Part shown: positions 8,809 to 16,385 of the stretch, piece after piece
Layout: each line of letters begins with the position of its first letter
Numbering within the stretch: position 1 is the stretch's first letter
Assembly (NCBI RefSeq): GCF_022321485.1
Contig: NZ_JAKOGG010000004.1
Span: forward strand, 300,156-364,155
Length of the DNA stretch: 64,000 bases
Direction: 5' to 3'
From: Shewanella electrica
GTDB lineage: Bacteria; Pseudomonadota; Gammaproteobacteria; Enterobacterales; Shewanellaceae
The notes under the pieces: generated by a model
What the model was told of the DNA's origin: nothing
Database searches by the model: none
Seen by the model: only the letters and a program-made list of their open reading frames with translations
Made by a program: the position numbers and the translations under genes

Positions 8809-9945
8809 TTAGTCTACCCAATCATCATCTGTATCTATGTCTTTAATTTCATCAGTATAATGAAGTTGTTGAAAAAGATGTATGTTTATTCTCGTCGCAG
8901 TAGCTTTCTGTGCATCCGTGATTCCAAAACCATCACCTAGAGCTGTTTTTTCAATTTGCTGTGTACCCCAAACCAAGAGATCTTTATCCCAATATTCTTT
9001 CTTTAATAATTTTTTTGCTAAGAGAGTATATAAATTATGTTTTTCTTCTTTTGTTGCTGTTTCGACATCATCGAAATCTTTTCTTATATGTCTCCATTCT
9101 TCTTTCCTAGGATAGTCTATTCTAGGTGGAGGCAACCTCGAGGCTCCAGATGCTTTTTTTAATGATACAGACGCATAATCAGAATATATAAAATCTATAT
9201 CTATTGTGTAGTTATTGATTTTATTAAATATTATCCTTTCATAAATAGAGCTTTCACCCTCAGACATTCCTGTAAAACTACTAGGGAATGATGTTCCAGA
9301 AATAGAAAAATGGCAATTTTTTTTGGTTGAACACTTCTTAGTTAATTCATCAATGTAATTTGATAAATTGCCTGAGTTGTTAATATGCTTTAAACTTACT
9401 TGTTCTAAATCGAATATAATGAATAGTTCGTTTTTTAAATTATCACAGATCGTTTTTAGGATTGTGTTTATAACTGAAGGTGTAAAGCTATTGATTTTTA
9501 TTCTTACCGCTATTTTTTTATCTGTTTTGCTAAAGTGGTCACATTGAAGAGCTAATTCTGAAAGTTCATCTAGTTGTAATGATGGTACAATGTTTGTGTT
9601 ATTTAATGAGTATTCAACCCAATTTTCATATCCATTATTACAATCAGAAATCGCTATTAATTCGTTATACACTTCTCTAGGGTATTCGCCATTTACCAAT
9701 AGTTTTTTAATTATTTTACTATTTCTTAGGAATTCATAATCTATATCTGCGATCCAAAGTCTGTCCTTAAATGATTTTGATATAGTTTTTATCGAGTTTT
9801 CTAGTTTGTTAGCGCCGAGCCAACCTTTTAGTGGGAAATACGGTAGTAGTAAGTCTTTATCTTTTTCAGAAAGCTCAGATATCGCCCTTATTTCAGAAGG
9901 TGATACTGATAGAATAGGTATATAGTATGGTTTTATTGCACTCAA
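8809..9945 (-). CDS. T4 beta / sce7725-like protein
   Basis: The 378-aa product has the typical opening of the beta-protein family (PYYIPILSVSPSEIRAISELSEKDKD, then LLPYFPLKGW) followed by TIM-barrel-like alternation (LWIADIDYEF, IAVRIKINSFTPS, LFIIFDLEQV, CHFSISGTSFPSSF). Proteins of this kind are often encoded beside sce7726 or ImmA/IrrE-type genes, as here; the molecular role is not established. The start is TTG at 9945, preceded by GGAGAAG at good spacing; no ATG near the N terminus would keep the conserved opening. It lies about 20 bp downstream of the peptidase gene, probably the same transcript. Confidence 0.68.
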   Translation of the reverse strand: MSAIKPYYIPILSVSPSEIRAISELSEKDKDLLLPYFPLKGWLGANKLENSIKTISKSFKDRLWIADIDYEFLRNSKIIKKLLVNGEYPREVYNELIAISDCNNGYENWVEYSLNNTNIVPSLQLDELSELALQCDHFSKTDKKIAVRIKINSFTPSVINTILKTICDNLKNELFIIFDLEQVSLKHINNSGNLSNYIDELTKKCSTKKNCHFSISGTSFPSSFTGMSEGESSIYERIIFNKINNYTIDIDFIYSDYASVSLKKASGASRLPPPRIDYPRKEEWRHIRKDFDDVETATKEEKHNLYTLLAKKLLKKEYWDKDLLVWGTQQIEKTALGDGFGITDAQKATATRINIHLFQQLHYTDEIKDIDTDDDWVD

Positions 9946-9965
9946 TTAATTCTTCTCCTTCGCTA

Positions 9966-10472
9966 TTAAAGCTTCCCTAGTCTTATTTTTATTGCGGTTG
10001 TTGATACTTCAAATTCTTTCGACAATGCCTCATATAATTCTTCATTCTTTAAATCTCGGAATTCTTCTATTTTTGATTTTATTAAATCCCATGGCATTAA
10101 TATCTCTGCTGCAAACTTATTCGCCTCAGCCTCTAGTCGATCAGATAATTTTGAACGATATAATGCGTCATCTACAATACCATCACCAATCATTTCTTTA
10201 TGTAAAATAAAGTGACCAATTTCATGTGCAATTGTAAATCTTTGTCTTTCTTTAACATCATGCCTATTTACCTTAATAATATAAGTATTGTCCTCTTTTT
10301 TTATTTCTCCAGATATACCTGTCGGTAAAGTTGATATTTTTACCTTTACTCCAAGTTTTGATGCAATACTTCCAACTTTAACTGGGAGGATATTATGAAA
10401 TTGTCTTATCAACATTCTAGCATTTTCAATATGTTCTTTCGACATGTTTATGTTAGACATTTTATTCCTCAT
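9966..10472 (-). CDS. ImmA/IrrE-family metallopeptidase
   Basis: A 168-aa protein with the zinc motif HEIGH at about residues 83-87 (FTIAHEIGHFILH) and the downstream acidic helix RLEAEANKFAAEILMP (about 112-127), the hallmark of ImmA/IrrE peptidases that cleave phage-type repressors or stress regulators. The N terminus (residues 1-60) is a short domain common in mobile-element members without a fused HTH. The frame opens inside the end of the preceding gene (11-bp overlap); ATG at 10460 is an alternative start. It sits with the sce7726-like and beta-like genes. A peptidase gene without a partner HTH repressor gene next to it is notable. Confidence 0.88.
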   Translation of the reverse strand: MRNKMSNINMSKEHIENARMLIRQFHNILPVKVGSIASKLGVKVKISTLPTGISGEIKKEDNTYIIKVNRHDVKERQRFTIAHEIGHFILHKEMIGDGIVDDALYRSKLSDRLEAEANKFAAEILMPWDLIKSKIEEFRDLKNEELYEALSKEFEVSTTAIKIRLGKL

Positions 10473-11130
10473 TACCAGTTGAATATTCGATTCCGCGATA
10501 AGTGACTTTTGCTACAGCTTCTTCAATTATGTCATTAAATGAACCGTCTTCAATGAGTGAGATTAGTTCTTTTTTTGTGAGTTCTGGTAGTAGCTCTGGA
10601 ATTGTTTTTTCTGTTTTAGCCTCAGCTATATTTTTTGTTTCATCTACAATTTTCTTATATCCATAGAACGAAAATATTGCAACAAAAACGCCTAATATAG
10701 TAACTATAGCGGCGACACAGGCAAGTAATATCCCAATCCACTCAACCCATGAAGGAGTATCGTGCCTGTTTCTTAGGTTCGATAGTTCATTTTGTAAAGT
10801 TAACTCGCTGTTTTTATATCTTTTTAATTCTTCCTGATAAACCTCATTGTTATCATGGAGTTTTTTTAACTCTTGGTTTTCTTTGAGAAGATAATCATTG
10901 TTTGATTTTAGCTCTATTAGCTTTTCTAAAATCACTTCTTCACTTATATTTATATGCTGAACTTCTTCTTTTTTACTACTTAGGGTTGTTGATATATTGG
11001 AATTTTGACTTATGAATTTTGTATCCAGTGCATATGAATTCACTGGATGAATAAAAGAAAATAATGTTATCGTTACGACTACCATTGAATGATTGATATA
11101 GTTTTTGTATTCCATTTTTATCTCAGGCAT
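10462..11130 (-). CDS. Membrane coiled-coil protein of the left cargo module, unknown
   Basis: A 222-aa product I cannot assign. It has a hydrophobic N-terminal segment (about 15-35, possibly a signal anchor), a Glu/Lys/Leu-rich coiled coil (about 68-118), one strong membrane segment (WIGILLACVAAIVTILGVFV, about 132-151) and a C-terminal acidic tail with ELLPELTKKELISLIEDG. It is the first gene of a minus-strand transcript and overlaps the ImmA/IrrE gene by 11 bp, so the two are probably coupled. A membrane partner beside a peptidase suggests a sensor or effector of the module; this is inference only. Confidence 0.65.
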   Translation of the reverse strand: MPEIKMEYKNYINHSMVVVTITLFSFIHPVNSYALDTKFISQNSNISTTLSSKKEEVQHINISEEVILEKLIELKSNNDYLLKENQELKKLHDNNEVYQEELKRYKNSELTLQNELSNLRNRHDTPSWVEWIGILLACVAAIVTILGVFVAIFSFYGYKKIVDETKNIAEAKTEKTIPELLPELTKKELISLIEDGSFNDIIEEAVAKVTYRGIEYSTGNEE

Positions 11131-11184
11131 TCTTTATAACCTAGAGATTTTATGTGAAATACAGCCTCTTGTATATTACTTCTT

Positions 11185-11372
11185 GTACACTTCTTGACAG
11201 AACGCAAGTAAGAGCGGTCGGTGCTAACTGACCGCGATAGCGTCCATTCATGGGCGCGGGTGATAGCCAACGTTCCACTGCATACCTCAAAACTCACGCC
11301 GCGTTTGTTTATTCTGTCGTTTGATTCTATTTAGCACGCCATTGCCGTAGCGGTTGGTTTTGCATGACCAGC
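11185..11372 (-). pseudogene. Remnant of the 3' end of a rep gene
   Basis: The sequence from GTACACTTCTTGACAGAAC (11185) through the stretch ending GTTGGTTTTGCAT aligns with 16380-16535, the 3' end of the intact rep gene, with small indels and substitutions. The best block is the shared run CGCGATAGCGTCCATTCATG. Nothing upstream of it in the left element resembles the rest of rep. It marks the right end of the degraded left element, just before the att repeat at 11521. Confidence 0.75.
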
Positions 11373-11520
11373 GTGCGCTAAGCATCTTACGTTAGGGGCT
11401 TTTGCATTAGGGGATGTCGCTAGCGGGCCTGAGGCGTAGTGGGCATGACTTGCTAGGGTAGGGCGGCACCGTGGGTGCTTGGAGAGATAACGGACTGAAA
11501 CGCCGTAAGAAATAAAGCTG

Positions 11521-11537
11521 GTTGGTCTCCCCACAGG
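11521..11537. repeat. Attachment-site repeat, left boundary of the intact element
   Basis: GTTGGTCTCCCCACAGG is identical to 21466-21482, which covers the 3' end of the tRNA-Arg gene (CCA end and acceptor/T-arm). A 17-bp tRNA 3'-end duplication bounding an integrase-bearing segment is the standard attL/attR arrangement. The two copies lie 9945 bp apart. Confidence 0.85.
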
Positions 11538-11653
11538 AGATAACCTGAAGTTTAACCCGCCTTAACCAAAATTAACTAATCTATATTTTTCATATAGATA
11601 GTTAAAATTGACTTGTCTGTATTTTAACCAAATTTATGCTAAATTAACCCCTA

Positions 11654-11675
11654 AGGCGGCACATAGGCGGCACAG
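11654..11675 (+). repeat. 22-bp end repeat with tandem GGCGGCAC, candidate integrase arm site
   Basis: A 22-bp stretch containing GGCGGCAC-ATA-GGCGGCAC is present here and, perfectly and in the same orientation, at 21394-21415. Each copy lies close inside an att repeat. Tandem 8-bp motifs near both element ends look like arm-type binding sites for the integrase or a directionality factor. It also lies just upstream of int, so it could regulate that gene. Confidence 0.55.
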
Positions 11676-11694
11676 GATTTGGGGTTAAGTTGTT

Positions 11695-13017
11695 ATGATA
11701 ACTGAAAATAGCTTCACAAAACGTTGTTTCGAACAGCTAAAAATCGACCAAAAACGTTATCGAATTGCTGATTTAGGCCATAGAGAATCAGTTAACGGTC
11801 TGATTTTAGAGGTTATGCCGTCAGGAAAAAAGGTTTTTCGTTTTCGCCGTAAACACTTAGGGAGAGACACATCAGTCACGATTGGCGAGTTTCCTAATGT
11901 GACCATTGAGAACGCGCGGCGTATGGCAAAGCAGATTGCTTACCAGTTCTCCCAAGGTGAAAACCCTAATGAAGCCAAACGCCTTGCCAAAGAGGAACTA
12001 GAGCGGCAAGCGGCGCTTGCCATGACCGTGCAGCAATTGTTTGACGCATGGGAAGCCGAATTTCAAATCAAGATTAAGATTGGCGAACGCCGCATTAAGT
12101 CGCTGCAAGATGCCCGCTCAACATGGGCAAACCATTTAAAAGTGCCAATAGGCCGCTTACAGGTTACGGCGATAGATGTTAGCTCGGCGGAAAACCTACT
12201 CAAAAAGGTGTTGGTAAAAAGCTCGGCAGCGGTGCGCAATAAATGTCTTACCTTGCTCAAGTCGATGTATGCAGGGCAAAGCCATAATCCGTTTACCCAC
12301 ATCAAAAAGCTCACTGAAACTAAACGTGAGCGCATACTCAATCAAGATGAAGTGCGGCGCTTACTTGCCGCCTTGGAAGATGAACCCGAAATTCACCGCG
12401 ATATTGTGATGATGCTATTACTCACAGGGCAACGTAAAAGCTGTGTGCTGAGCATGGAATGGCGCGAGATTGATCACCAGCGTGGTATCTGGTTAATCCC
12501 TACATCGAAAATGAAAGCCAAAAAAGCGCATGCTGTGCCACTCACTAAAGAAGCGATGGAAATTCTCCAGCGGCGCAGCGGAAATGCTGAAGCAGGGCAG
12601 AAGTATGTCTTTCCCTCTTTGCTTACCAAAGTTGGTCACGTCACCGAACGCTCAGGCGAAAGAAGTTTTTGGCATCGCATCACTGAAAAGGCAGGTTTGC
12701 GCGGTGAGGGTAGAGGCGAGAGTGTCACTATTCACGACTTACGCCGTACCATCGCCAGTTGGAGCGTGATGCGCGGTGGCAACATTCAGACGACTAGTAA
12801 GCTGCTTGGGCATAGCGATATCAGTATCACGGCCAGTACCTATGCCCACTTGGATATTGAGCAGGTGCGGCATGAGCTAGGCATCACTACTGCGCAGCTA
12901 TTGGAGACTGACCTTAGAGAGTCGAAAGTTGAACGATTGGTGAAGGAAATAGAACAGCTCTCTTCTATAGAAAAAAGAGAGCTATTCAGTAAATTAGATC
13001 TTACACATACAAACTAA
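11695..13017 (+). CDS. P4-type tyrosine integrase
   Basis: A 440-aa recombinase. Residues 1-100 form the DUF4102-like arm-binding domain (NGLILEVMPSGKKVFRFRR, TIGEFPNVTIENAR), 105-205 the core-binding domain, and 210-400 the catalytic domain with Arg247 (LLTGQRKS), His347 and Arg350 (IHDLRRT), His373 (LLGHSDIS) and the nucleophile Tyr383 (STYAHLD). It should integrate and excise the element at the tRNA-Arg 3' end. The gene starts 158 bp inside the left att repeat. A truncated near-identical copy lies at 6755-7162. A poorly conserved C-terminal tail follows residue 400. Confidence 0.93.
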   Translation: MITENSFTKRCFEQLKIDQKRYRIADLGHRESVNGLILEVMPSGKKVFRFRRKHLGRDTSVTIGEFPNVTIENARRMAKQIAYQFSQGENPNEAKRLAKEELERQAALAMTVQQLFDAWEAEFQIKIKIGERRIKSLQDARSTWANHLKVPIGRLQVTAIDVSSAENLLKKVLVKSSAAVRNKCLTLLKSMYAGQSHNPFTHIKKLTETKRERILNQDEVRRLLAALEDEPEIHRDIVMMLLLTGQRKSCVLSMEWREIDHQRGIWLIPTSKMKAKKAHAVPLTKEAMEILQRRSGNAEAGQKYVFPSLLTKVGHVTERSGERSFWHRITEKAGLRGEGRGESVTIHDLRRTIASWSVMRGGNIQTTSKLLGHSDISITASTYAHLDIEQVRHELGITTAQLLETDLRESKVERLVKEIEQLSSIEKRELFSKLDLTHTN

Positions 13018-13079
13018 TTAATACTTACCTACTGTAGACATACTTATTAAGATAAGCCGAATTTGTCTTATTGTAAAAA

Positions 13080-15374
13080 TTACATTTCTTCTTTAAGAAT
13101 TATAGCATTTTGCTCTATTGCACTACTCAGTAGCGAGCTAGGCCCCCTTCGCAAATCGCCTAAAACTGTTACTATCTTTGTTGCTCTAGTTATTGCTACA
13201 TACATACGATTATGCGCTGTGTAGTTATGGAACGTTTTGCTCGTATCACTAATAGAAGAATCTTCTCTTGGGAAACGGGCTTTATCTATACCTACTAGAA
13301 TAACTGCATCAAATTCCAAGCCGCCAACATAGTCAGCCATTGCAATTATATAATCATTTTTATTTTTAGCTTTTTCAATTACCTCGATGTCACCACGGTC
13401 TAATAAACAAGTAACAGATTTGTTAGTTTGTTCAAATTCAGCTTTAGCCTCTTCAAATAGTAATCTGTCAAAATAAATTATAATAATTCTATGCTTCATG
13501 CATCCTAACTGATTATGAGCATTATTAGCCAAGGTGAATGCTTTTTGGTTGATTGATAATGAAGACTCATCATACAAAATGTACTCTGGAGTATAATCAT
13601 TAAGTTCGGTCTGCATATCAGTAGCATGCGCTAGCGGATCAAAAAAGTTTGTAAATAATGAAGTTCCTGAACTAGTGACTGTAGAAGCTAGTTTCGTAAT
13701 AGTAGAAGAACACCTAAATACAGCCGTTAAATCTGTGTTTTTTTCCTCTGATGCATGTTTGTCAATATTCATATATTCCAATACTGATTCATTTTTCCAT
13801 GCAATGTCACCAATAGCTTGTGTAGCATCTAAAGCGAAGGATATTGGGGCTGACTCAGCCTTTTTGCTTAAAAAGTGAATAATGCTTAGTTCATTAAAAT
13901 TTAACAGGTGAAGTTCGTCAATAGCAATGAAGTCGAACCCTTCAGAAGTTCTGCGTCTTTTCCAAAGGGGAGACTCAAGTTTTCCGATAGCAGATAAAGC
14001 TATATCATCAGGGTCAAATTGAGATAAATTATCAAGCTTTAATTGGTAGCTTTCGAATATTTTGAATATAAAATATCTGTCATTTTCATTTTTGGTAGGT
14101 ATGCAATAGTAATCGATGTTATTTCTGACATATTTTTCCTTGTTCTGTCCACATCGTCCTTTTATTGCAACACCAAATTCATGAACAAGCAATTCAGCTA
14201 AAGTTAGTGAATCTTCATTGCTGAATAGATCATATATTTCTTGGGATAAAAGTTGCTTGTGAATTTTTATGTTTTTTTGAATTTCTTCTACGATTACTGA
14301 TATGTGGAGCAACTGGGTCTGTTTTGCTTCATAACTATCTTCATCTAGTAGTTCTGTTTCACTAATGTCGTGCCCTAATAGCTCCATGCATACTTGCTGA
14401 ATTGTTCTTACTTTAATTTGAGAGACTTGAACATCTTTAAATTGTTCAGATGAACGAGCTGTAACATTAATAAAGTATTCTACGGTATGCCTAATAGATG
14501 TACTAGGTACAATAAATAGTACTTTTATTTTGTTTTCACTTTCAAGTACAGCTCTTAATGTTTTAAGTACCAAGCAAATTGTCTTGCCTGTACCTGCTGG
14601 GCCATGCAACCTAGCGGGAAATCTCCAATCAGAATTTACGAAAGACAACTGTTTGTCTGACAAAACTTCATATGGGTTTTTTCTACCAAGAAGTGCTGTC
14701 GTATTCATTAATTCATCATTGTTTAAGGTCACAGCTCCATGTGCACTGTTATTACTGGATGTTTTTTTTAAGTTGTTTTTAAATATGTCAGTGCTAAATA
14801 TATTTTGAAGCGACTTTTTTAGGTTGGAGATATCACACTCTTCTTTGTTCTTTGCTCCTGAGTTTTTACTAAACTTATATACTAGTAAGTGCTTTCCTTT
14901 ATACTTCCTTTCTTTGTTAGTATTGTTTTTAAATGGTGAAAGTTCTATCGCAACCTTGTATGAACTACCATTTTTTGTATTAAAAGGGAATATTATGCCC
15001 TTTGTCGAGTCTAGAGGTATTATTTCGGATTTGCTATACGACATATTGTCCCAGTACTTGACGCAGAATCTCAATGTTTTTTGAATGCAAGTGATCTTCA
15101 TGTTGTCATCTATAGCATCAAATGAGAGAGAACTATAATCAAGTGTTACAGTATTTCTTTCTGTTTTGTAATTATCTTCATCATGAATTATATATAGTCC
15201 TTTATTTTTTTTAACTATATTTACATGAAGGTCTCCAGGGATTTCTTCTGATAATGTCGCATTGGCAATGTTTAAAATGAAATAAGCATCGTCAAAATCC
15301 AAGCTTTGTAGGCTTCTGGACTGTATGATTGCTTTGGTCGCTTCGTAAGTTAAGCATATAAAATCAAATTTCAT
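13080..15374 (-). CDS. Superfamily-1 (UvrD/Rep-like) helicase with novel N-terminal domain
   Basis: A 764-aa protein. The N-terminal 240 residues resemble no family I know. From about 240 it is an SF1 helicase: Q-type motif and Walker A GPAGTGKT (258-265), Walker B-like IDELHLL (485-491), LDATQAIGD (525-533), a motif IV-like FRCSSTITKLA (about 553), ADYVGGLEFDAVILVG and NRMYVAITRATK (motifs V-VI, C-terminal). It should unwind or move along nucleic acid using ATP. It overlaps the preceding 258-aa gene by 11 bp, so the two form one unit. The position between int and rep marks it as cargo. Helicase-plus-partner pairs of this kind are common in phage defence (inference); the replication role belongs to rep. 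It converges on int. Confidence 0.8.
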   Translation of the reverse strand: MKFDFICLTYEATKAIIQSRSLQSLDFDDAYFILNIANATLSEEIPGDLHVNIVKKNKGLYIIHDEDNYKTERNTVTLDYSSLSFDAIDDNMKITCIQKTLRFCVKYWDNMSYSKSEIIPLDSTKGIIFPFNTKNGSSYKVAIELSPFKNNTNKERKYKGKHLLVYKFSKNSGAKNKEECDISNLKKSLQNIFSTDIFKNNLKKTSSNNSAHGAVTLNNDELMNTTALLGRKNPYEVLSDKQLSFVNSDWRFPARLHGPAGTGKTICLVLKTLRAVLESENKIKVLFIVPSTSIRHTVEYFINVTARSSEQFKDVQVSQIKVRTIQQVCMELLGHDISETELLDEDSYEAKQTQLLHISVIVEEIQKNIKIHKQLLSQEIYDLFSNEDSLTLAELLVHEFGVAIKGRCGQNKEKYVRNNIDYYCIPTKNENDRYFIFKIFESYQLKLDNLSQFDPDDIALSAIGKLESPLWKRRRTSEGFDFIAIDELHLLNFNELSIIHFLSKKAESAPISFALDATQAIGDIAWKNESVLEYMNIDKHASEEKNTDLTAVFRCSSTITKLASTVTSSGTSLFTNFFDPLAHATDMQTELNDYTPEYILYDESSLSINQKAFTLANNAHNQLGCMKHRIIIIYFDRLLFEEAKAEFEQTNKSVTCLLDRGDIEVIEKAKNKNDYIIAMADYVGGLEFDAVILVGIDKARFPREDSSISDTSKTFHNYTAHNRMYVAITRATKIVTVLGDLRRGPSSLLSSAIEQNAIILKEEM

Positions 15375-16140
15375 TTAACTTTTCCTTTAGAAATTCTATT
15401 GATTCTGGTTCGAGATCTTCAGTTCCAATTCGGCTGTAAAAATTTGAGAATTTTTGAAGCAAGTGCTCAATATATGGTGATTTTAGAATCGCTGTGTAAG
15501 TTATCTCTTTCCCTTGCATGCATAAATACTGTTTGTCCATATCACTTAGGTGGGTAATACCTTTTTTTAATCTTTTTGCTAGTTGGAATGGAATTGATGT
15601 CGGATTTACCAAGTCTACTACGTATGGTTCCAAAGCCTCATTCAGGTTTGTCTGCTCTAGAAAGTATATTGAGTTTTCGGTATTGTTTATTAACGTAGAG
15701 CTTAAGCTTTTTCTCGCATTTAATACAAAGTCTAAGGTGTAGTCACATTTTTTTTCTTTGAACATGAAGATTAACTTTTTTACTTCATCTGTGTTCTTTT
15801 TATTTGCATTTTTATTAACTAGCTCTAATATACTTTCTGTTGGATATATTGGTAGGATTTCATAAGAAATGTTTAATTTTCCTAATTCGATGTTTAATTT
15901 GTTTTTTAGTTTTTCTTCGATTCTTCTAAATACTAATTCTTCCCCTTGATTTTCTAACCAATTTTTTGCTTTATAGATAGGTAGGCAAAGTATATTTCTA
16001 GCCTTCTCATTTGCAATATCGCATCTTGCGGTTATAACAATTGCATTAGTGGGTGAACGGTCATTGTTGACTTTTAGTCCTTCGAAGATGCTTCCTTGTG
16101 TAAATTCACTAGTGCTTGGATGTGTAAGAAGCTCTCTCAT
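15364..16140 (-). CDS. 258-aa partner of the helicase, unknown function
   Basis: I cannot assign a family. The N terminus reads FTQGSIFEGL and AIVITARCDIANEK, a hydrophobic strand followed by a Cys-Asp pair, then NILCLPIYKAKNWL. This pattern (QG-x-IF, then a strand ending in xxCDxA) recurs in uncharacterised proteins near defence-type genes as far as I recall. The rest is mixed alpha/beta and Lys/Asn-rich, with no membrane segment. ATG at 16140 has AAGGA about 6 bp upstream. It is the first gene of a two-gene operon overlapping the helicase, so the products probably act together. Strong AT bias sets both apart from rep and int. Confidence 0.7.
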   Translation of the reverse strand: MRELLTHPSTSEFTQGSIFEGLKVNNDRSPTNAIVITARCDIANEKARNILCLPIYKAKNWLENQGEELVFRRIEEKLKNKLNIELGKLNISYEILPIYPTESILELVNKNANKKNTDEVKKLIFMFKEKKCDYTLDFVLNARKSLSSTLINNTENSIYFLEQTNLNEALEPYVVDLVNPTSIPFQLAKRLKKGITHLSDMDKQYLCMQGKEITYTAILKSPYIEHLLQKFSNFYSRIGTEDLEPESIEFLKEKLNEI

Positions 16141-16385
16141 ATCAATCCTTGCTTATACAAATAGATCATAGTGATCCTCTCTAATCATTAATATTGTTAA
16201 TGGTTACTTAGTTTTGGTAATTTTGTAAAACATAGCATAAAAGGTAAAGTGTGGGATTACTCTATGTTTTTGAATATGGTACGACAAAAATTATTTGTTT
16301 TGTAGAGAGTAATGGTGCATTTCCCCACTAATTCATATTGTTAATTCAGCTTGCTGCCCCTCATAGAATATTATTGGAAGTACAC

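Noticed and set aside
11331-11534. Minus-strand 67-codon open frame over the left att region.
   Set aside because: It runs through the rep relic and the tRNA-end repeat, with no ribosome site and implausible composition.
13018-13079. Terminator between convergent int and helicase genes.
   Set aside because: Only a 5-bp stem with a 13-nt loop could be found; too weak to call.
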